Below the pieces are notes generated by a model. It saw only the letters and a list, made by a program, of their open reading frames with translations, did no database searches and was not told the DNA's origin. Positions 50,600 through 62,083 of a stretch of 64,000 bases of DNA are shown here, piece by piece (within the stretch, counting starts at the first letter, position 1; every line of letters begins with the position of its first letter). Source of the DNA: Nectonema munidae (Eukaryota > Nematomorpha > Nectonematoida > Nectonematidae); NCBI GenBank assembly GCA_030549495.1, contig JAUIRK010000866.1:496001-560000 (forward strand). Direction: 5' to 3'. The position numbers and the translations under genes were made by a program.

Positions 50600-53500
50600 A
50601 TATCGAAAAAGTAGGAAATTTTAACCGAAACTAGGAATTTTTCATAACACATTCTTTTTCATCTCTAATTCAGCATCGCTGAACCAATCTGAAAAGTTTA
50701 TTTTAAAATAGCAAAGAATAACATCTATACAAAACAGTGATGGTATGATAAAAATGCAGTAATTACAGCATTAATAAAACATATTTCCATTTTTATGTGA
50801 CATTTCTCTGTCAAAGATGAAATATTTCAAACAAATAGAAGCAGTGCCAATTTCCTTTTATACTTTATTGCTTCAGGTTTCATAAAAAACTTATTGAACA
50901 CATTTCAATATTGATAAAATTAAACATAAGGAGACAAATATATTAAACATAAACATGTACTTTTTAAACATAGAAAATGAACACGTACATATAAAGCATC
51001 ACGCATTATAGTTGAAGGGGGTAGTTTAACAGTCCTTTTTATGAGTTTATCAGCTCATTCTCTTCTTTAAAATGTCATTTCTATCTTCAATGCATTTGTT
51101 CATAGCAGTTGTTATCTTCAGACTCTTTGCTTTTGCAGCATCCAACAGACTCATAATTCTTAGGAATTTTTAGAAAACTTTAGCTAATCCTAAATTGGCT
51201 TCTTCAAAGATCTGATTCGCATCTCCATTTTTATCTTCAGTTCCAATGCACTCCTCTTAACATTTTTCTCCGTTTGATCAAGCTTTGGTTTGGCTTGCTG
51301 ATGTTTTCAATCCTTGCTTTTTCTTCCTGTTTCTGGAGAGCAGATTCGTTTTTCTTCCACTCCAGCAGTGCCTCCTCTTGCCTGTCAGCCTCTCGCCTTG
51401 TTTCATACGTTTTGTGGGCTTGTCTCACTGCAGCCAGAAGGTCCTTGGTTATGGGGATGTCTGTGACATGCTGACAGCATCACTCAGGATTGACCAACAT
51501 CTTGTTCACAGAAAGGCTCCTTCTACATCAGCATTCCGATGTGAAATGCAGAGACACGTCATCATAACACTATTACTATTCAAATTAGCTACTTGATCTC
51601 CCCACTAGCATTCTAATCTGGAAATGACATTCTAGTAGTGATCTATCCTGATCAATTGACTCTCCTTGTTTTTCATCCACTTTCTCTGACCTGTATAGTT
51701 TCCATTCATCAGTGATATAGAGGGCAATGCCAAGCAGAGTTCTCTGGAGAGCTGTTGTGCTTTGTCTTGGTCCTTAACCTCAGGATGAAGACATTAAACA
51801 CATCTGATGATTGTGTCATTCAAGGGTAGGTTTATCTGGAGATGGGCGCTGACCGTTTGGTAGAATTTTCTTGTCATACAGGTTCACCTTCTGTTTGCCT
51901 TCATCAAGAACTCCTAAGGTTTTCTCAGTGTCGGCACCTATTTCCATGGCTTTGAGTTCGACTAAATTCTGGTTAATATCAATGTCTTGAAGCTTTCGTC
52001 TTGTTCTGTTCCCAACTACACCATTCTTAACAAATCTGTTGAGGAAGGTTTTCAACAATGATAATAGGGTCTTCTTTCTTGAATTTTGTAAGAAAAGGAT
52101 CAAACAAATGCGCAACACATACCAGAAACTGAATCCGTGCAAGGCACTCCTTGCTGGAGAGGAACTGGCAGATCCTTTGGTATCTAGTGTTCTTTTTAAT
52201 CTGTGCATTGGCACGATTCTCTGTATTCTTCTTGGGAAGATCTATTAGCAAGTACTTACAAAGCAGTTTCCAATGTTTGAGAAGACGTTCCAATGCTGCT
52301 ACAAGAGTCAACCACCGTCACTGTACATGAAGAATGAAGAACTCTTTATTTAGACCAAGATCCTTTAGACTCTAGAGTAAGGCTCTAGTCCTCGATTTGA
52401 CAAATGTGCGTCTTAAACCACTGGAAAATATCAATTGCTAGTTGTTGAGCATTTTCTCCGTAAACATGAAGTCCTTTCTTGAAAGAGTTATGCACTGTGT
52501 ACAGCGTGCATGGCACAAAAGGTATCAGTCCTGACAATTCAGCTTTTTTCAGATGACACACCTTGTACAGCTTTCCATATTGCTTTATTAACATTTGTAC
52601 CATCGCTACGTAGGGATGTCAGCTGACCTAATGGCATTTCAAATCCATCTTCTATCACAGCATCAATAATCGCACTACTCACGATCTGCTTTAGCATGTC
52701 CAAGCATAAGGCTTTTCAGAAACATGGTACTTACTTCACCTTTTTGTTCATTCAAAAATCGAACAAGCACATCACACTGCTTCTTGTGTTGGGCATTACC
52801 GGTTTGGTCGAATTGAATTCTGAAAGGATATTGTGCTGCTCTTATTTTTGCAGTGATCTCTTTTCTTAAGTATGCTCCAAGTTCATCGGATATCAGATAT
52901 GATACCTTTCATTTGCTCATAATGAACTTGACAGAGATGGTTCTTGGGAACATTGCCTTGAATAGTCCACACAAGATGTGTTGGAGTACCCACCAGCAGC
53001 AACCTGCATTGCCCACAGTGCTTCTGCTTTTGTTACTTCGTCACTGACAGACAACGGATCAGGATACATTTTTTGTTCCACATCTTGCTTGCTTGCTGGT
53101 ATTGGCCACTTGACTAGTTGGCATCAACAATTTCTGCTTGGGATTAGAGAGTTTATTTTTGTGTCTCTGAACATGAGATGCTCTTTTTACACAATACACA
53201 AAGGCCAGCAAAGCTGTATGACAAATCCTCTTTCCACCATTTGAACAGCAGTTGGCCATTATTGTCAAGTTTACTAAGCCAAGCATGGTTTACTTTGGTT
53301 TTTCCTTTAGGCATGATTAGTAATGTTAATAGCTAAGAAAACTACTTCATTTCTGAAAAAGAAAGATAAGAAAGTGATTTTAAAGCAAGCATAGTTTTAA
53401 TAAAACAATAAAAAGAAAACTGCTTCTCTAAATTTATTTAATCTCAAAATTTAAATCTGTCTAAAATTTGATACTGATAGTATATAATTCTTACAAAATT

Positions 53501-53662
53501 TAGGCATGTGATTTAAATAAATTAATCATTTTGTCTTTTAACAATCAAATAATTAATAAAATTTTGTCTATTTACGTTTATGTTTAAATATAATTAAATT
53601 TAATCTGAATTTGAGAATAAAAAACTAGGAATACTAGGAAGGTTTTGTTAAGAACTAGGAAT
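50600..53662 (-). mobile_element. hAT-like transposon in intron 2
   Basis: The span contains one decayed transposase gene on the minus strand. Outer limits are approximate. TAGGAAATTTTAACCGAAAC then TAGGAAT at the left and TAGGAAGGTTTTGTTAAGAA then CTAGGAAT at the right mark the edges. These edges are similar in direct rather than inverted orientation. The right edge is only about 45 bp before the exon 3 splice acceptor. Confidence 0.6.
51060..53314 (-). pseudogene. Decayed hAT-like transposase (C2-type finger, coiled-coil tail)
   Basis: It starts at ATG 53314-53312: MPKGKTKVNHAWLSKLDNNG, then LCVLCKKSISCSETQ with a CxxC finger. The core follows in broken frames: LTSLRSDGTNVNKAIWK (the SDGxNVNK signature, with a catalytic-type Asp), then CTLYTVHNSFKKGLHVYG, then LVAALERLLKHWKLLCKYL. 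Near the C-terminus MRQAHKTYETRREADRQEEA and a Glu/Lys coiled coil close the protein (51428-51237). I recall this domain order from a multi-copy arthropod transposase group. The hAT assignment is moderate. Many stops and frame changes make it inactive. Confidence 0.6.
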
Positions 53663-53707
53663 GACCAAAAAACTAAGATGTAAAAATTTTCATGTCTTTT
53701 TTCTTAG

Positions 53708-53895
53708 AGCTGTTTCTGGCTGTGACTACGTGATCCATGTAGCTGGACCATCTTACTCAGTGGACACGATAGCCTCCGAACCAGATGTCGTCATAAAGCC
53801 AGCTGTTGATGGAGCCATTAACTTACTTACTGCATGCAAAGCTTCCAAAACCGTCAAGCGAGTCGTGTTCACATCTTCTTTTGCTGCCATTATCG
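53708..53895 (+). CDS. Reductase exon 3
   Basis: Encodes residues 80-143. AVSGCDYVIHVAGPSYS is the family's GCDxVxHxAxP block at the end of beta strand 4. EPDVVIKPAVDGAINLLTAC is the helix with the conserved P-AVxGTxNVLxAC pattern. VKRVVFTSSFAAIIG carries the TSS motif, whose Ser (136/137) is the catalytic hydroxyl of the SDR triad. The acceptor is TTTTTTCTTAG/AG and the donor is ATCG/GTAAC. The first base completes codon CGA with exon 2, and a single trailing G carries to exon 4. Confidence 0.9.
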
Positions 53896-55314
53896 GTAAC
53901 AAAAATGTTATTCTTCTATATTCGTATTACATACTTTTCTTGATGAAATTTTTGCAATTTCTAATTACATAGATCAAAATTTACCCAGATTTCCTTCTTT
54001 TTTGAATTAATTCGGCCATTTTACTATACTTTTGTTAGTTTTTACTTTGAAGCAAAACTGTAAAAAGCCAACCTAAAGTAAAAAAAGATTATCTTAAATT
54101 GAAAAAACATAAACTTAAGACTTTGAGAGTGTCCGAAGAAGCAAAATTGTCTGCTTTAAATATGTAAGATTACAAAGACCTTCTCATAATCTTAACAAGA
54201 CTATGAGAAGTTCAGACCATGATTACACAGAGTAAAACTAAACATGCTCCTAGTACTAGGACGTTGTTTAGACCAAAGCATTTTATATCACAATTAATTT
54301 CTTTTGTAATTAAAATTTATTTAGTGCAAATTTGAAGTTGAAAATGTATGCTTATATATTTAATCAGTTAGTTCCGTGGTAAATTTTGTTTAAAATTTGA
54401 TGTAAATTTGGCGATTTTGAATGACAGATCTAAATCAAAACGTTCCTGATGTCCCTTGAATTGAAAGCTCGAAACATAAATGACATTTATATTTTTGCTT
54501 TTAATAAAAATCACTTTACGGATGCGCATTTTCGTTCGTAAAAAGCGAAAAGTGCAGTGGCATTATGCTCATTTGATAAACTGAAGTACGTGGTGTACAC
54601 TTGACTGCGATCATTGAATGATTTTGTTTCATTGAATTTCTTCATCTTCTGAATCTTGCTTCGGCACAACTCAGTCCGTATACACTTATTCTTTTCTTTC
54701 TTGCTTTTACATTTTAAATTAATTAACTTTCATAGCAATTATCCACAAGTCTGCTTAAAGTGTCCTCGTCTTCCTCCTCTTTCACAAAGCCAAATGTAGA
54801 GTGGAAAAATACAGTTGTATTTGTGCCTACAATAGTTCCTTTTCTTTAATCTCACATTTTAATGAAGACATATCTCTATTATTATTTCCATGTTTCATTT
54901 CACAATTAGAAAACACATTATTTTACTTTTGTACACAAATGCACATCGCACACAATGTCCTCCTGTTGAAAATGGACTGTGCGTGCCTCCTACATACATA
55001 CCACTTAGATAGCCTCTGTCTTTCTTTCTTTATATTGTATTGTAAATAATAATGCCTCTATACACATTACAGCATGTGTGTATTTATCACGCTCAATTAG
55101 GGACTTAAATTCCCGTCTGTTTCTTTTTATGCTTTGTATTAGTTAGGTGGATGAGGCTTTCGTTTTAAACGTAATTATTAGGCATTCTTTCAACGCAGTG
55201 ATGAGAAATCTTTTTTTTCATAGCGTAATAATTTTTTTAAATAGGATATAAAACTATACAAAAAAACCATTTTAAATTTAATTTTCAAATTATACAGTAT
55301 TATATTATTTTTAA
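53896..55314. other. Intron 3, first part
   Basis: No element resolved. Open frame 54801-55049 is a pyrimidine-rich artefact without motifs. Confidence 0.45.
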
Positions 55315-55434
55315 ACAGTTTGCGACCAGAATAATCAACGATATCTAGTGCAAAGCAGAAGATGGCATTAAAAACAGACGATTTCATTTAAAATTTAATT
55401 AAGTCCGTAGTATTTTGCTGCTGTCGTTAACCGA
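55315..55434 (-). mobile_element. piggyBac-like MITE, copy D (120 bp) in intron 3
   Basis: TTAA (55311-55314) precedes ACAGTTTGCGACCAG, and GTCGTTAACCGA is followed by TTAA (55435-55438). The body has AACGATATCTAGTGCAAAGC, then AGAAG and CAGACGAT, matching copies at 49822 and 61541. The subterminal palindrome is eroded in this copy. Confidence 0.65.
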
Positions 55435-56105
55435 TTAAGGGTAATTTTTCTTTTAAGTTGAAACTAAAGTTGCTTGTAAATATTTTTATCTAGTAATTAT
55501 ATGGCATTACTTATTTTTCAATGTTTTAGTGTACGGACATACGCTATTTTATTTTAGTTAACAATTTGAAGTTATACAAATGAGTGTTTTGCTGTTTTAA
55601 CTGTGTGTATATTTTCTGATGGGATAGTGGAGAAAGAGAGGGCTTTCCTCTAGTTTTTCTTAAGTTTGATTGCTGCATCTGAATTCTTTGCCTACCGAAG
55701 GCCGATTCAAAGTTTTATCGAAAAAATCTTGACCCAAAATGGAACTGCTGGAAGTGAGTAGCCAAGTTGAGTGATCTCTTTGATCCACGTTGATCGATGG
55801 TATGCTATGAATCTTTGGACTAAGATTTTTTATAAGATCAACAATTTTTCGCTTAAAATGCGGTATAAATTATGTGATGGGATTTAGAGGGTAAAGAAAA
55901 GCTTTTGCAAATATTCTGTCTTTTTTTATAGAAAATATCAGGTCGTTTAAAAATAACAACATCAAAATAAAATTACATAGAAAAATCGAATTTTGGTAAA
56001 TCATAGTATGGAAGCTTTTATTCCCTTTCTCTTAGATCAGAGTTTTCAAAATTGAGGGAAATTTGAAGCTACCAGTGGGAGAGCAAAATAATTAACTTTT
56101 TATGA

Positions 56106-56187
56106 TAAGTCGATGGCATCGCTGGGATTCGAACCCAAAGGGTTTGGATCCGTAGCGACGCCTCTACCTATCAGCCCACCAGCCATA
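56106..56187 (-). repeat. tRNA-like SINE head, third type
   Basis: The minus strand has a box A-like GGGCTGATAGGTAGAGG (56177-56161) and a box B GGGTTCGAATCCC (56136-56124) at tRNA spacing. The putative acceptor stem pairs at only about three positions, so it is not a working tRNA. The body after it is AT-rich and unassigned. Confidence 0.55.
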
Positions 56188-56459
56188 ATTGAACTATCTA
56201 CTAGTACTAAAAAATTCTTAGATGTATTTTCTCATGCATTAGGGCTTAGAGAGAGAGTATGCCTGTTGTAAATATACGGTTTTGTATCTATCGGGTTCAG
56301 TTCACGTTCAAACATGAATTTTGAGCCGATGGTGGGTGGTGGAACAAGAGTACCCTCATAGGCTCACATCATTACGAGTAGTCAGTTAGCAGAGAGCATC
56401 TGACATACACATACTAAGACACACAGAAGCACTAACCCAAACTTATAAATGTTTTCCAT

Positions 56460-57230
56460 ATGTATCCTTTTTATTTATCAACAGGAGAGAAGATTGTATC
56501 AAGATTGGACTACGGGTTCACCACGTCTCTTGTCAAAACAGTGAATACACCCTTACGTGTGTTGTTTTGAAAACGATCTAGTATAACATCATGGAATTTT
56601 TCAAACGTAAGCAGCCTTTCGCAAATGCTCACTCGAATCATAGCTATTTGGGCGTAAAGTTATCCATTTTGAAGATAGATGAATTTGGGACGTAAAAGCA
56701 AATCAACATCAGCATATATAGCTTCATATGTGATTGCCGTTCAAGTTGCTATAGCTAAGAAATACCACATGATAGCTTTTGGTTTTGTTGTTTTGAGTCA
56801 TGTATCGTTGAGAGTGTGATACTTGTTATCATAGTCAACCTGCATAAAACATTGATGTCTTCTAGTTAATGTTTTAAAAATTATAAGGACAGGAGCAACG
56901 ATATTGTGCACCATAACGTCATCACTGCTTTCATGTCAAAGCTTTCCTTCAGCGTTTGAGTGGTACACTTGGTGAGAAAGAAATCTAAGACCCAATGAAG
57001 AAGGAGATCATCAATGACCGTGAACATTCGGGACCGAGTTCAAACGATATTTCACTAATAGTGTCGTTGAAGACATGCAAAATGAGTCATTCAAACTCTA
57101 CCAAACGAGAGTTTCTTAAAGTCTTCTGTGTTGATGAGTTTCGAGCATACCCACAGCTGCGTGGAAAATCCTCATTCGCAAAATTTTGCTTTGCGAGTCT
57201 TGATTCTCTACTTATTTATAACTTTACTTG
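56460..57230. other. Coding-like relic, family unknown
   Basis: This part of intron 3 is less AT-rich. The minus strand reads LMISFFIGS and VAPVLIIFKTLTRRHQCFMQ, then VDYDNKYHTLNDT; the plus strand has a 78-codon frame at 56995-57231. Both strands look protein-like in patches, with stops. It is probably a decayed transposon, but I cannot name the family or be sure of the strand. Confidence 0.3.
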
Positions 57231-60219
57231 ATTCTATAATTTACTTGATAATGTTTAAAATTTTTGTGTTTAGAATCTTGATAAAGAGCGCAAAGGTCGA
57301 AATATTGATTATTTCTATCTTGTAAATTCGAGTTATTAAAGTGTTTTTCAACTATTTTTGTCTTTATTTCCTATTTATAACATTCTTTTTATATTTCAGA
57401 TTATTTTTATAATTCTTTTTTCTAAATAAAAATAAATAAATAAAATAAAAATGTCATATTTCACTTGTTCTATAGCGAAATGTTTTTAATTTATAACGAA
57501 AAACCAAATTCATTTTAAAATTGTAAAATGAAAAACTTATTTTCATGAAGATATATGTGTATTTGATCCACTTGTACATACATATTTATACCTTTTTGTA
57601 AATACCGTAGAATTTGAAATAATTTTTTGTCAAATGTTTAAAAATTAATCAAATATATTTCCGTACAATTTTGTTTTAAACTTGTCTAATGTCTATGCTA
57701 CAAGAGGTTACGGATTAGGGCAAATAGATCTACTAAGCCTAACAAAACAATCTATTTTCCCTAACCATAACCCTGAATGAAAATTAACGATAATGTAATT
57801 TCTTCCTTATTGATAAATTGAAAGCCCCGGAATCGGAAATTTAAGAATATTAACAAGAAATCAATTTACTGGATGAAAATTTTTTAGTTCTAGACGACAA
57901 CATTGTAGAGCAGTCGTAATGTGAGGCTATGCTTTATGTTTCTCGAATTCTTGATCTTGTTACACACACTTACAGATAAAATTGATAATCATTTGAAGCT
58001 TAAGAAAGGCCTTTCAAATATTTCATCTGTAAACTACTTTTTTTGTGATCGAACAATACAATATAAGACGCGTTATTTTGCGTTCAATCATCAAACTATT
58101 TAGCAGAATTTTTGGCACTTCACTATTAAAAAAGTATAACAACAGTAATATTTTTCCTTTCAAAAACACAACACGAAAATGTAATTATGTTGTTTTAGTC
58201 TTTCAAAACCGTACACCACTAATTATGCTGTAAAAGGCATAAAACGCCAAAACAATAGTGAAAGGAAAGATTTTGTTTTTTTCTTTGAAACTCAATTCCT
58301 CTCATCAAATATATAAAATAAGGGAATGATGAAGAAAAAATAAATAGTTCATTCTTTTCAGCACTCAATTTTGCCAATCATCATCATCTTCACCATGCTG
58401 ATGCTGATGCTTCTCTCTCTACTTTTTCATTTTTGAATTGGCAACCTAGCTAGCTGCTAGTGGTGACGTGCACCCTCAGACGTGTTCTTGTTTTTTCCTC
58501 TATGCCTTCGACGCTTCTTGGCATGCTGTTTTTTACTGATACTTATTTTTGTCTGCAACATCAATATTCTGCATGTGATATATCATCTATTGTTGATTAG
58601 TGAGTATCGATTTCCTCCACTATCAAAGTAAATGGAAGTGTCAATGACCAATTCTACTGCCATCATCAACTAACTCCCTTCTCATTCTTCTTATTAATAT
58701 TAATACCACTTTCTTCGAATGTATTTTTTTCATGAATAAATTATTATGTACTTTCTTTCTCTTTTTCATTTTGTGCTGTTTCTTTTTGGCGCAGACACAA
58801 CAACAGCAACACTTTCCCCTTGAATCACTCTTCAAATTGATATAATAGAAGTAGTAGTAATGATGAAATATCTTTTAGATTTCTGTGTGTACGTTTTATT
58901 TTTGAATCTAACTCTAATCTCTTTTAAATCTTTGTAATTAATGAAGTGTCTGTAAGTCACGCAGATTTTCCTATATACGCAATATATAAAAACTTCATTA
59001 CATACGCAAATATTCTTATTTCAAATAAGCTTGAAATGCCTAGTGGATGTATACACAGAACACTATATATGCTAACCAGTCCACCACCATATTATAATTA
59101 GCATGCAAATAAATTAAAAATTAAAAAAGTCATGATATTATTTGAAATTGCATACGTTCTACTTAAAGATTTTTAAGCACTGAGAAAAAAATAGGCTGCA
59201 CATACTAAATACATATTACTAAAGGCTATTCTCTAAAAATCCACTAAAAAATTAATGATGAGGTTTACCAGTTTGAAGGAGAAACCTGCCAACAAAATTA
59301 GTAAAAAGTTTAGCCCAATTATTATTATTAATTATAGCTTTGACTTTTAATAAATAAATTTAAAAAAAAGTAAGTACTATTTCTAAGTAGTTTTGAATGA
59401 TAAAAATACCAGTTAATATAACTAGAAAAGGCCTGTAACTGAGTGTCCTACAGATTAATCAACTTTACTGTTCTCTTCTGATAAGAATATTTATTTGAAA
59501 AGTTAGGAAACACGCTTATTGATTAAATGAATAATATTCATAATAATCTTCAAAGTTTTTTTAAGCTTTTGTTGCAAGGATATCTGTAAGAAGCAACATG
59601 AAAAATATATCGTGAAAAATTATTTTAAAATATGTATAATAATGCAAATTTGGCCTTGGGTTCTTGAAGCGAGGCCTCCTCTGTATCTTCATAACGGCAT
59701 AATGTCTTTGTTATTATTCACATCCTCTAACATTGAAAAAATAACGAATGCTCGGTCTGGTATTTTATTTACTTACGCATTTGAGCGAAAGATACTGGCT
59801 ACTCTTATTATTTTTTTAAGAATAAATTAATTTAGCACAAAAAATATGTAAGTAATATTTTAAGTATTGCTAGGTTGTTAACAAATTTCAATAATCTAAC
59901 TGTTTTAATGCGAAAAAATTTGCTCAGAATTTGAAGCGCCTCTAGATGATCATTAATTTATGGGTTTAAGATTTTTAAATCTAACTAGAACAAATATGGG
60001 TTTGGAAAAATTAAAAAAATTTTTTTATTCCTTACAAAAATAAGTAAATATAAAAAGGGAGAGAGAAATGTTTATACTCAAAAATTGAATAGCGAAACTA
60101 CGTATGTTTGCTAAATTTGCCCTTTGTTCACTCATAATATTTTTTTCTGATTTCTTGCTAATCATTAACCTTATTTGCTTGAAACATATCTTAATGAATG
60201 TTTTCTTCTGATTTTTTAG
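57231..60219. other. Intron 3, remainder
   Basis: AT-rich with AAAT, CAT and CTGATG short runs. No gene or bounded element seen. Confidence 0.45.
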
Positions 60220-60530
60220 GAGATCCGTCTTTAGTTGAAAATCGTGAATACACAGAAAAAGATTGGACGAATATTGAGAATGAAAACCTTGAAATCTACC
60301 CAAAAGCGGAGACAATGGCAGAAAAAGCTGCCTGGGACTTCATCAAGGAGTTGAATGAAGATGAAAAGTTTGAATTAGTCGTGTTGAATCCTGTTTGTGT
60401 ACTTGGACCTTTACTCTTGCCTGGAGCTACTGGAGCCGGCACAGAAGTACTATTCCCATTATTTGTCAGATATAGCAATTCCATTTTCTCGATTAGGCCC
60501 CAGTTTGCTAAGGGTGGAATGCCTTTTCAG
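60220..60530 (+). CDS. Reductase exon 4 (active-site exon, YxxxK changed)
   Basis: Encodes residues 143-246. YTEKDWTNIENENLEIYPKA matches the family's (F)TEEDWT...Y block. The active-site Tyr is residue 169 (IYPKAETMAEKAAWDF). In the usual YxxxK motif (for example YPKSKTLAE in relatives) the fifth position is Lys; here it is GAG, Glu173. LVVLNPVCVLGPLL is the conserved NPxxVxGPxL block that follows the active site, and GAGTEVLFPLFVR the substrate-side helix. The acceptor is TTTTTTAG/GAG and the donor is TTTTCAG/GTGTCA. The exon joins exon 3 as GGA (Gly) and ends in phase 0. The open frame and intact junctions suggest a working gene apart from the Lys change. Confidence 0.9.
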
Positions 60531-60805
60531 GTGTCAAGTGTTTACGACAGTTGGTTCAATAATTTAATTAGAAATTATATTAAAAAAAACTAACATTCAA
60601 AATAAGTACTATTTTTTAGGAGATGGAGAAATAAAGGCGATGTTTTCAATTCCGAAAACTTAGCAATAATAACAATATGAGGTCTGCGAGTTTCTTAATT
60701 TTTGCCCTGATTTGAGGTCTGAACCTCTAACAAATCTGTAGCTTATAAAAAAGTTGTAAAGATAAGCTGTTTACAAGTTTTCCCTTATAACGTATCCAAG
60801 TTATA

Positions 60806-61090
60806 CTATTTTTTTATATCAATTTTATAATAGGGAGCAGGGTAGGTATTTGTGAATTTATCCAAAGTAATGAAATCACCATAAATTTTATTTTCTGTAA
60901 CAAACTGGAAATCGTGAGTTCTATTGTATTCGATCATCGTCACTAACCGTACACCTTGTGAAAGACCGCTGTATTCTATTGAAGCCGTATCATTTCCGCA
61001 TCGTGTGCTCAAACTTATTTTGAGAATTTTTGACATTTTAGGCATGAGATTTGGACTGACGTCTAGTGGTTGTGTGTGAGCATTGACCAA
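60806..61090 (-). CDS. Unidentified protein-like frame in intron 4, antisense
   Basis: The 94-codon frame has an ordinary, non-repetitive composition, unlike most frames here. It includes PLDVSPNLMPKMSKILKISL, then TRCGNDTASIEY and VRLVTMIEYNRTHDFQF, ending TYPAPYYKIDIKK. On the minus strand it is preceded by GTTTATCTCTAG, an acceptor-like site, directly before TTGGTCAATGC. It could be the last exon of a nested antisense gene or a piece of a transposon. I recognise no family. Confidence 0.35.
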   Translation of the reverse strand: MVNAHTQPLDVSPNLMPKMSKILKISLSTRCGNDTASIEYSGLSQGVRLVTMIEYNRTHDFQFVTENKIYGDFITLDKFTNTYPAPYYKIDIKK

Positions 61091-61184
61091 CTAGAGATAA
61101 ACGGTTAGTTTTGATGATCTTTATTATTGCTTATTATGTATAACTAGGATAAGCCTGTTTGCCTATCGCTTCGTTCGAGGCGTA

Positions 61185-61536
61185 GGATTCTAGGTCCAAT
61201 AATTCTAGGTCCAGTTTAAGATCATTGGTACTGTGATTCTAGGTCTTGTTAAAGATCATTGATACCTTTAATCTAGGTCCTGTTAACGATAATTGGTACT
61301 CCCCTGATTTTAGGTCCTGTTAAATATCATTGGTACCCCGTTGATTTTAGGTCCTTCTCATTCTAGGTCCAGTTAAAGATCATTGGTACCCCGTGATTCT
61401 AGGTCCTATTAAAGATCATTGGTACTGTGATTCTAGGTCCTGTTAAAGATCCTTGGTACCTATCTTATTCTAGGTCCTGTTAAAGATCATTGGTACCTCC
61501 ATGATTCTAGGTCCTGTTAAAGATCATTGTACCTGA
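61185..61536. repeat. Minisatellite, about 9 units of about 37 bp, in intron 4
   Basis: The unit GATTCTAGGTCCTGTTAAAG followed by ATCATTGGTACC repeats about nine times, with spacer length varying by a few bases (CCGT, TGT, CTCCAT and so on). The core TAGGTCCTGTTAAAGATCAT is well conserved in the right half and more diverged in the left half. Confidence 0.9.
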
Positions 61537-61540
61537 CCAA

Positions 61541-61668
61541 CCCGTTAACGCCCATGTCGACTATAGTCGACTTTTCAAAAATAAAATCGTCTGCGTTTAT
61601 CAAAGCTCTTTAATACAAATCTTCTGCTTTACATTAGATATCGTCTGATTATTCTGGTCGTTAACGGG
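61541..61668 (+). mobile_element. piggyBac-like MITE, copy E (128 bp) in intron 4
   Basis: The ends CCCGTTAACGCCCATG and GGTCGTTAACGGG are followed by TTAA at the right (61669-61672) and preceded by CCAA at the left. Inside the left end is the palindrome GTCGACTATAGTCGAC. The body has TCGTCTGC, TTCTGC and TCGTCTGA. The left side abuts the minisatellite. Confidence 0.8.
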
Positions 61669-61953
61669 TTAAAAGTGGAAAAATTGGAAAAAATGTTATA
61701 TATATTAATGATTCGCTTGCAATCTTTTTATATTAGACAAATGTTACGTACTTTTGACTAAAATAAGAACATTATTGTAATTAGAAAGGCGAAAATTCTT
61801 TGTAACAAAACAGGAGAAAAAGAACTACATATTTTAAAAGAAGTTGCTTATGCAAAAGCAAAAAATCTTATGTGAAATAGCAAGTAGAATTATTGTGAGT
61901 AGATATCGTTTTTTATACACGCCTTATGCTTCTTCCATTTTTGATGATATTAA

Positions 61954-62083
61954 CCCATTAAGTCCCAATGTTCCCATTTGGGAACATAAGTAATTTTATC
62001 TTCGTCTGCTTTTTTCAATGACTTTGAATATAAATCGTCTGCGTTTTTTTAAAAATCATCTGATTTCTATGGTACTTAATGGG
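61954..62083 (+). mobile_element. piggyBac-like MITE, copy F (130 bp) in intron 4
   Basis: TTAA (61950-61953), then CCCATTAAGTCCCA at the left; TGGTACTTAATGGG, then TTAA (62084-62087) at the right. The 14-bp inverted repeats differ at one position within the first dozen. The palindrome ATGTTCCCATTTGGGAACAT follows the left end. The body is nearly the same as copy A at 41361. This is the best-preserved copy. Confidence 0.85.

Noticed and set aside
56106-56187. Functional tRNA gene
   Set aside because: Box A and box B are present, but the acceptor stem does not pair. A SINE head is more likely.
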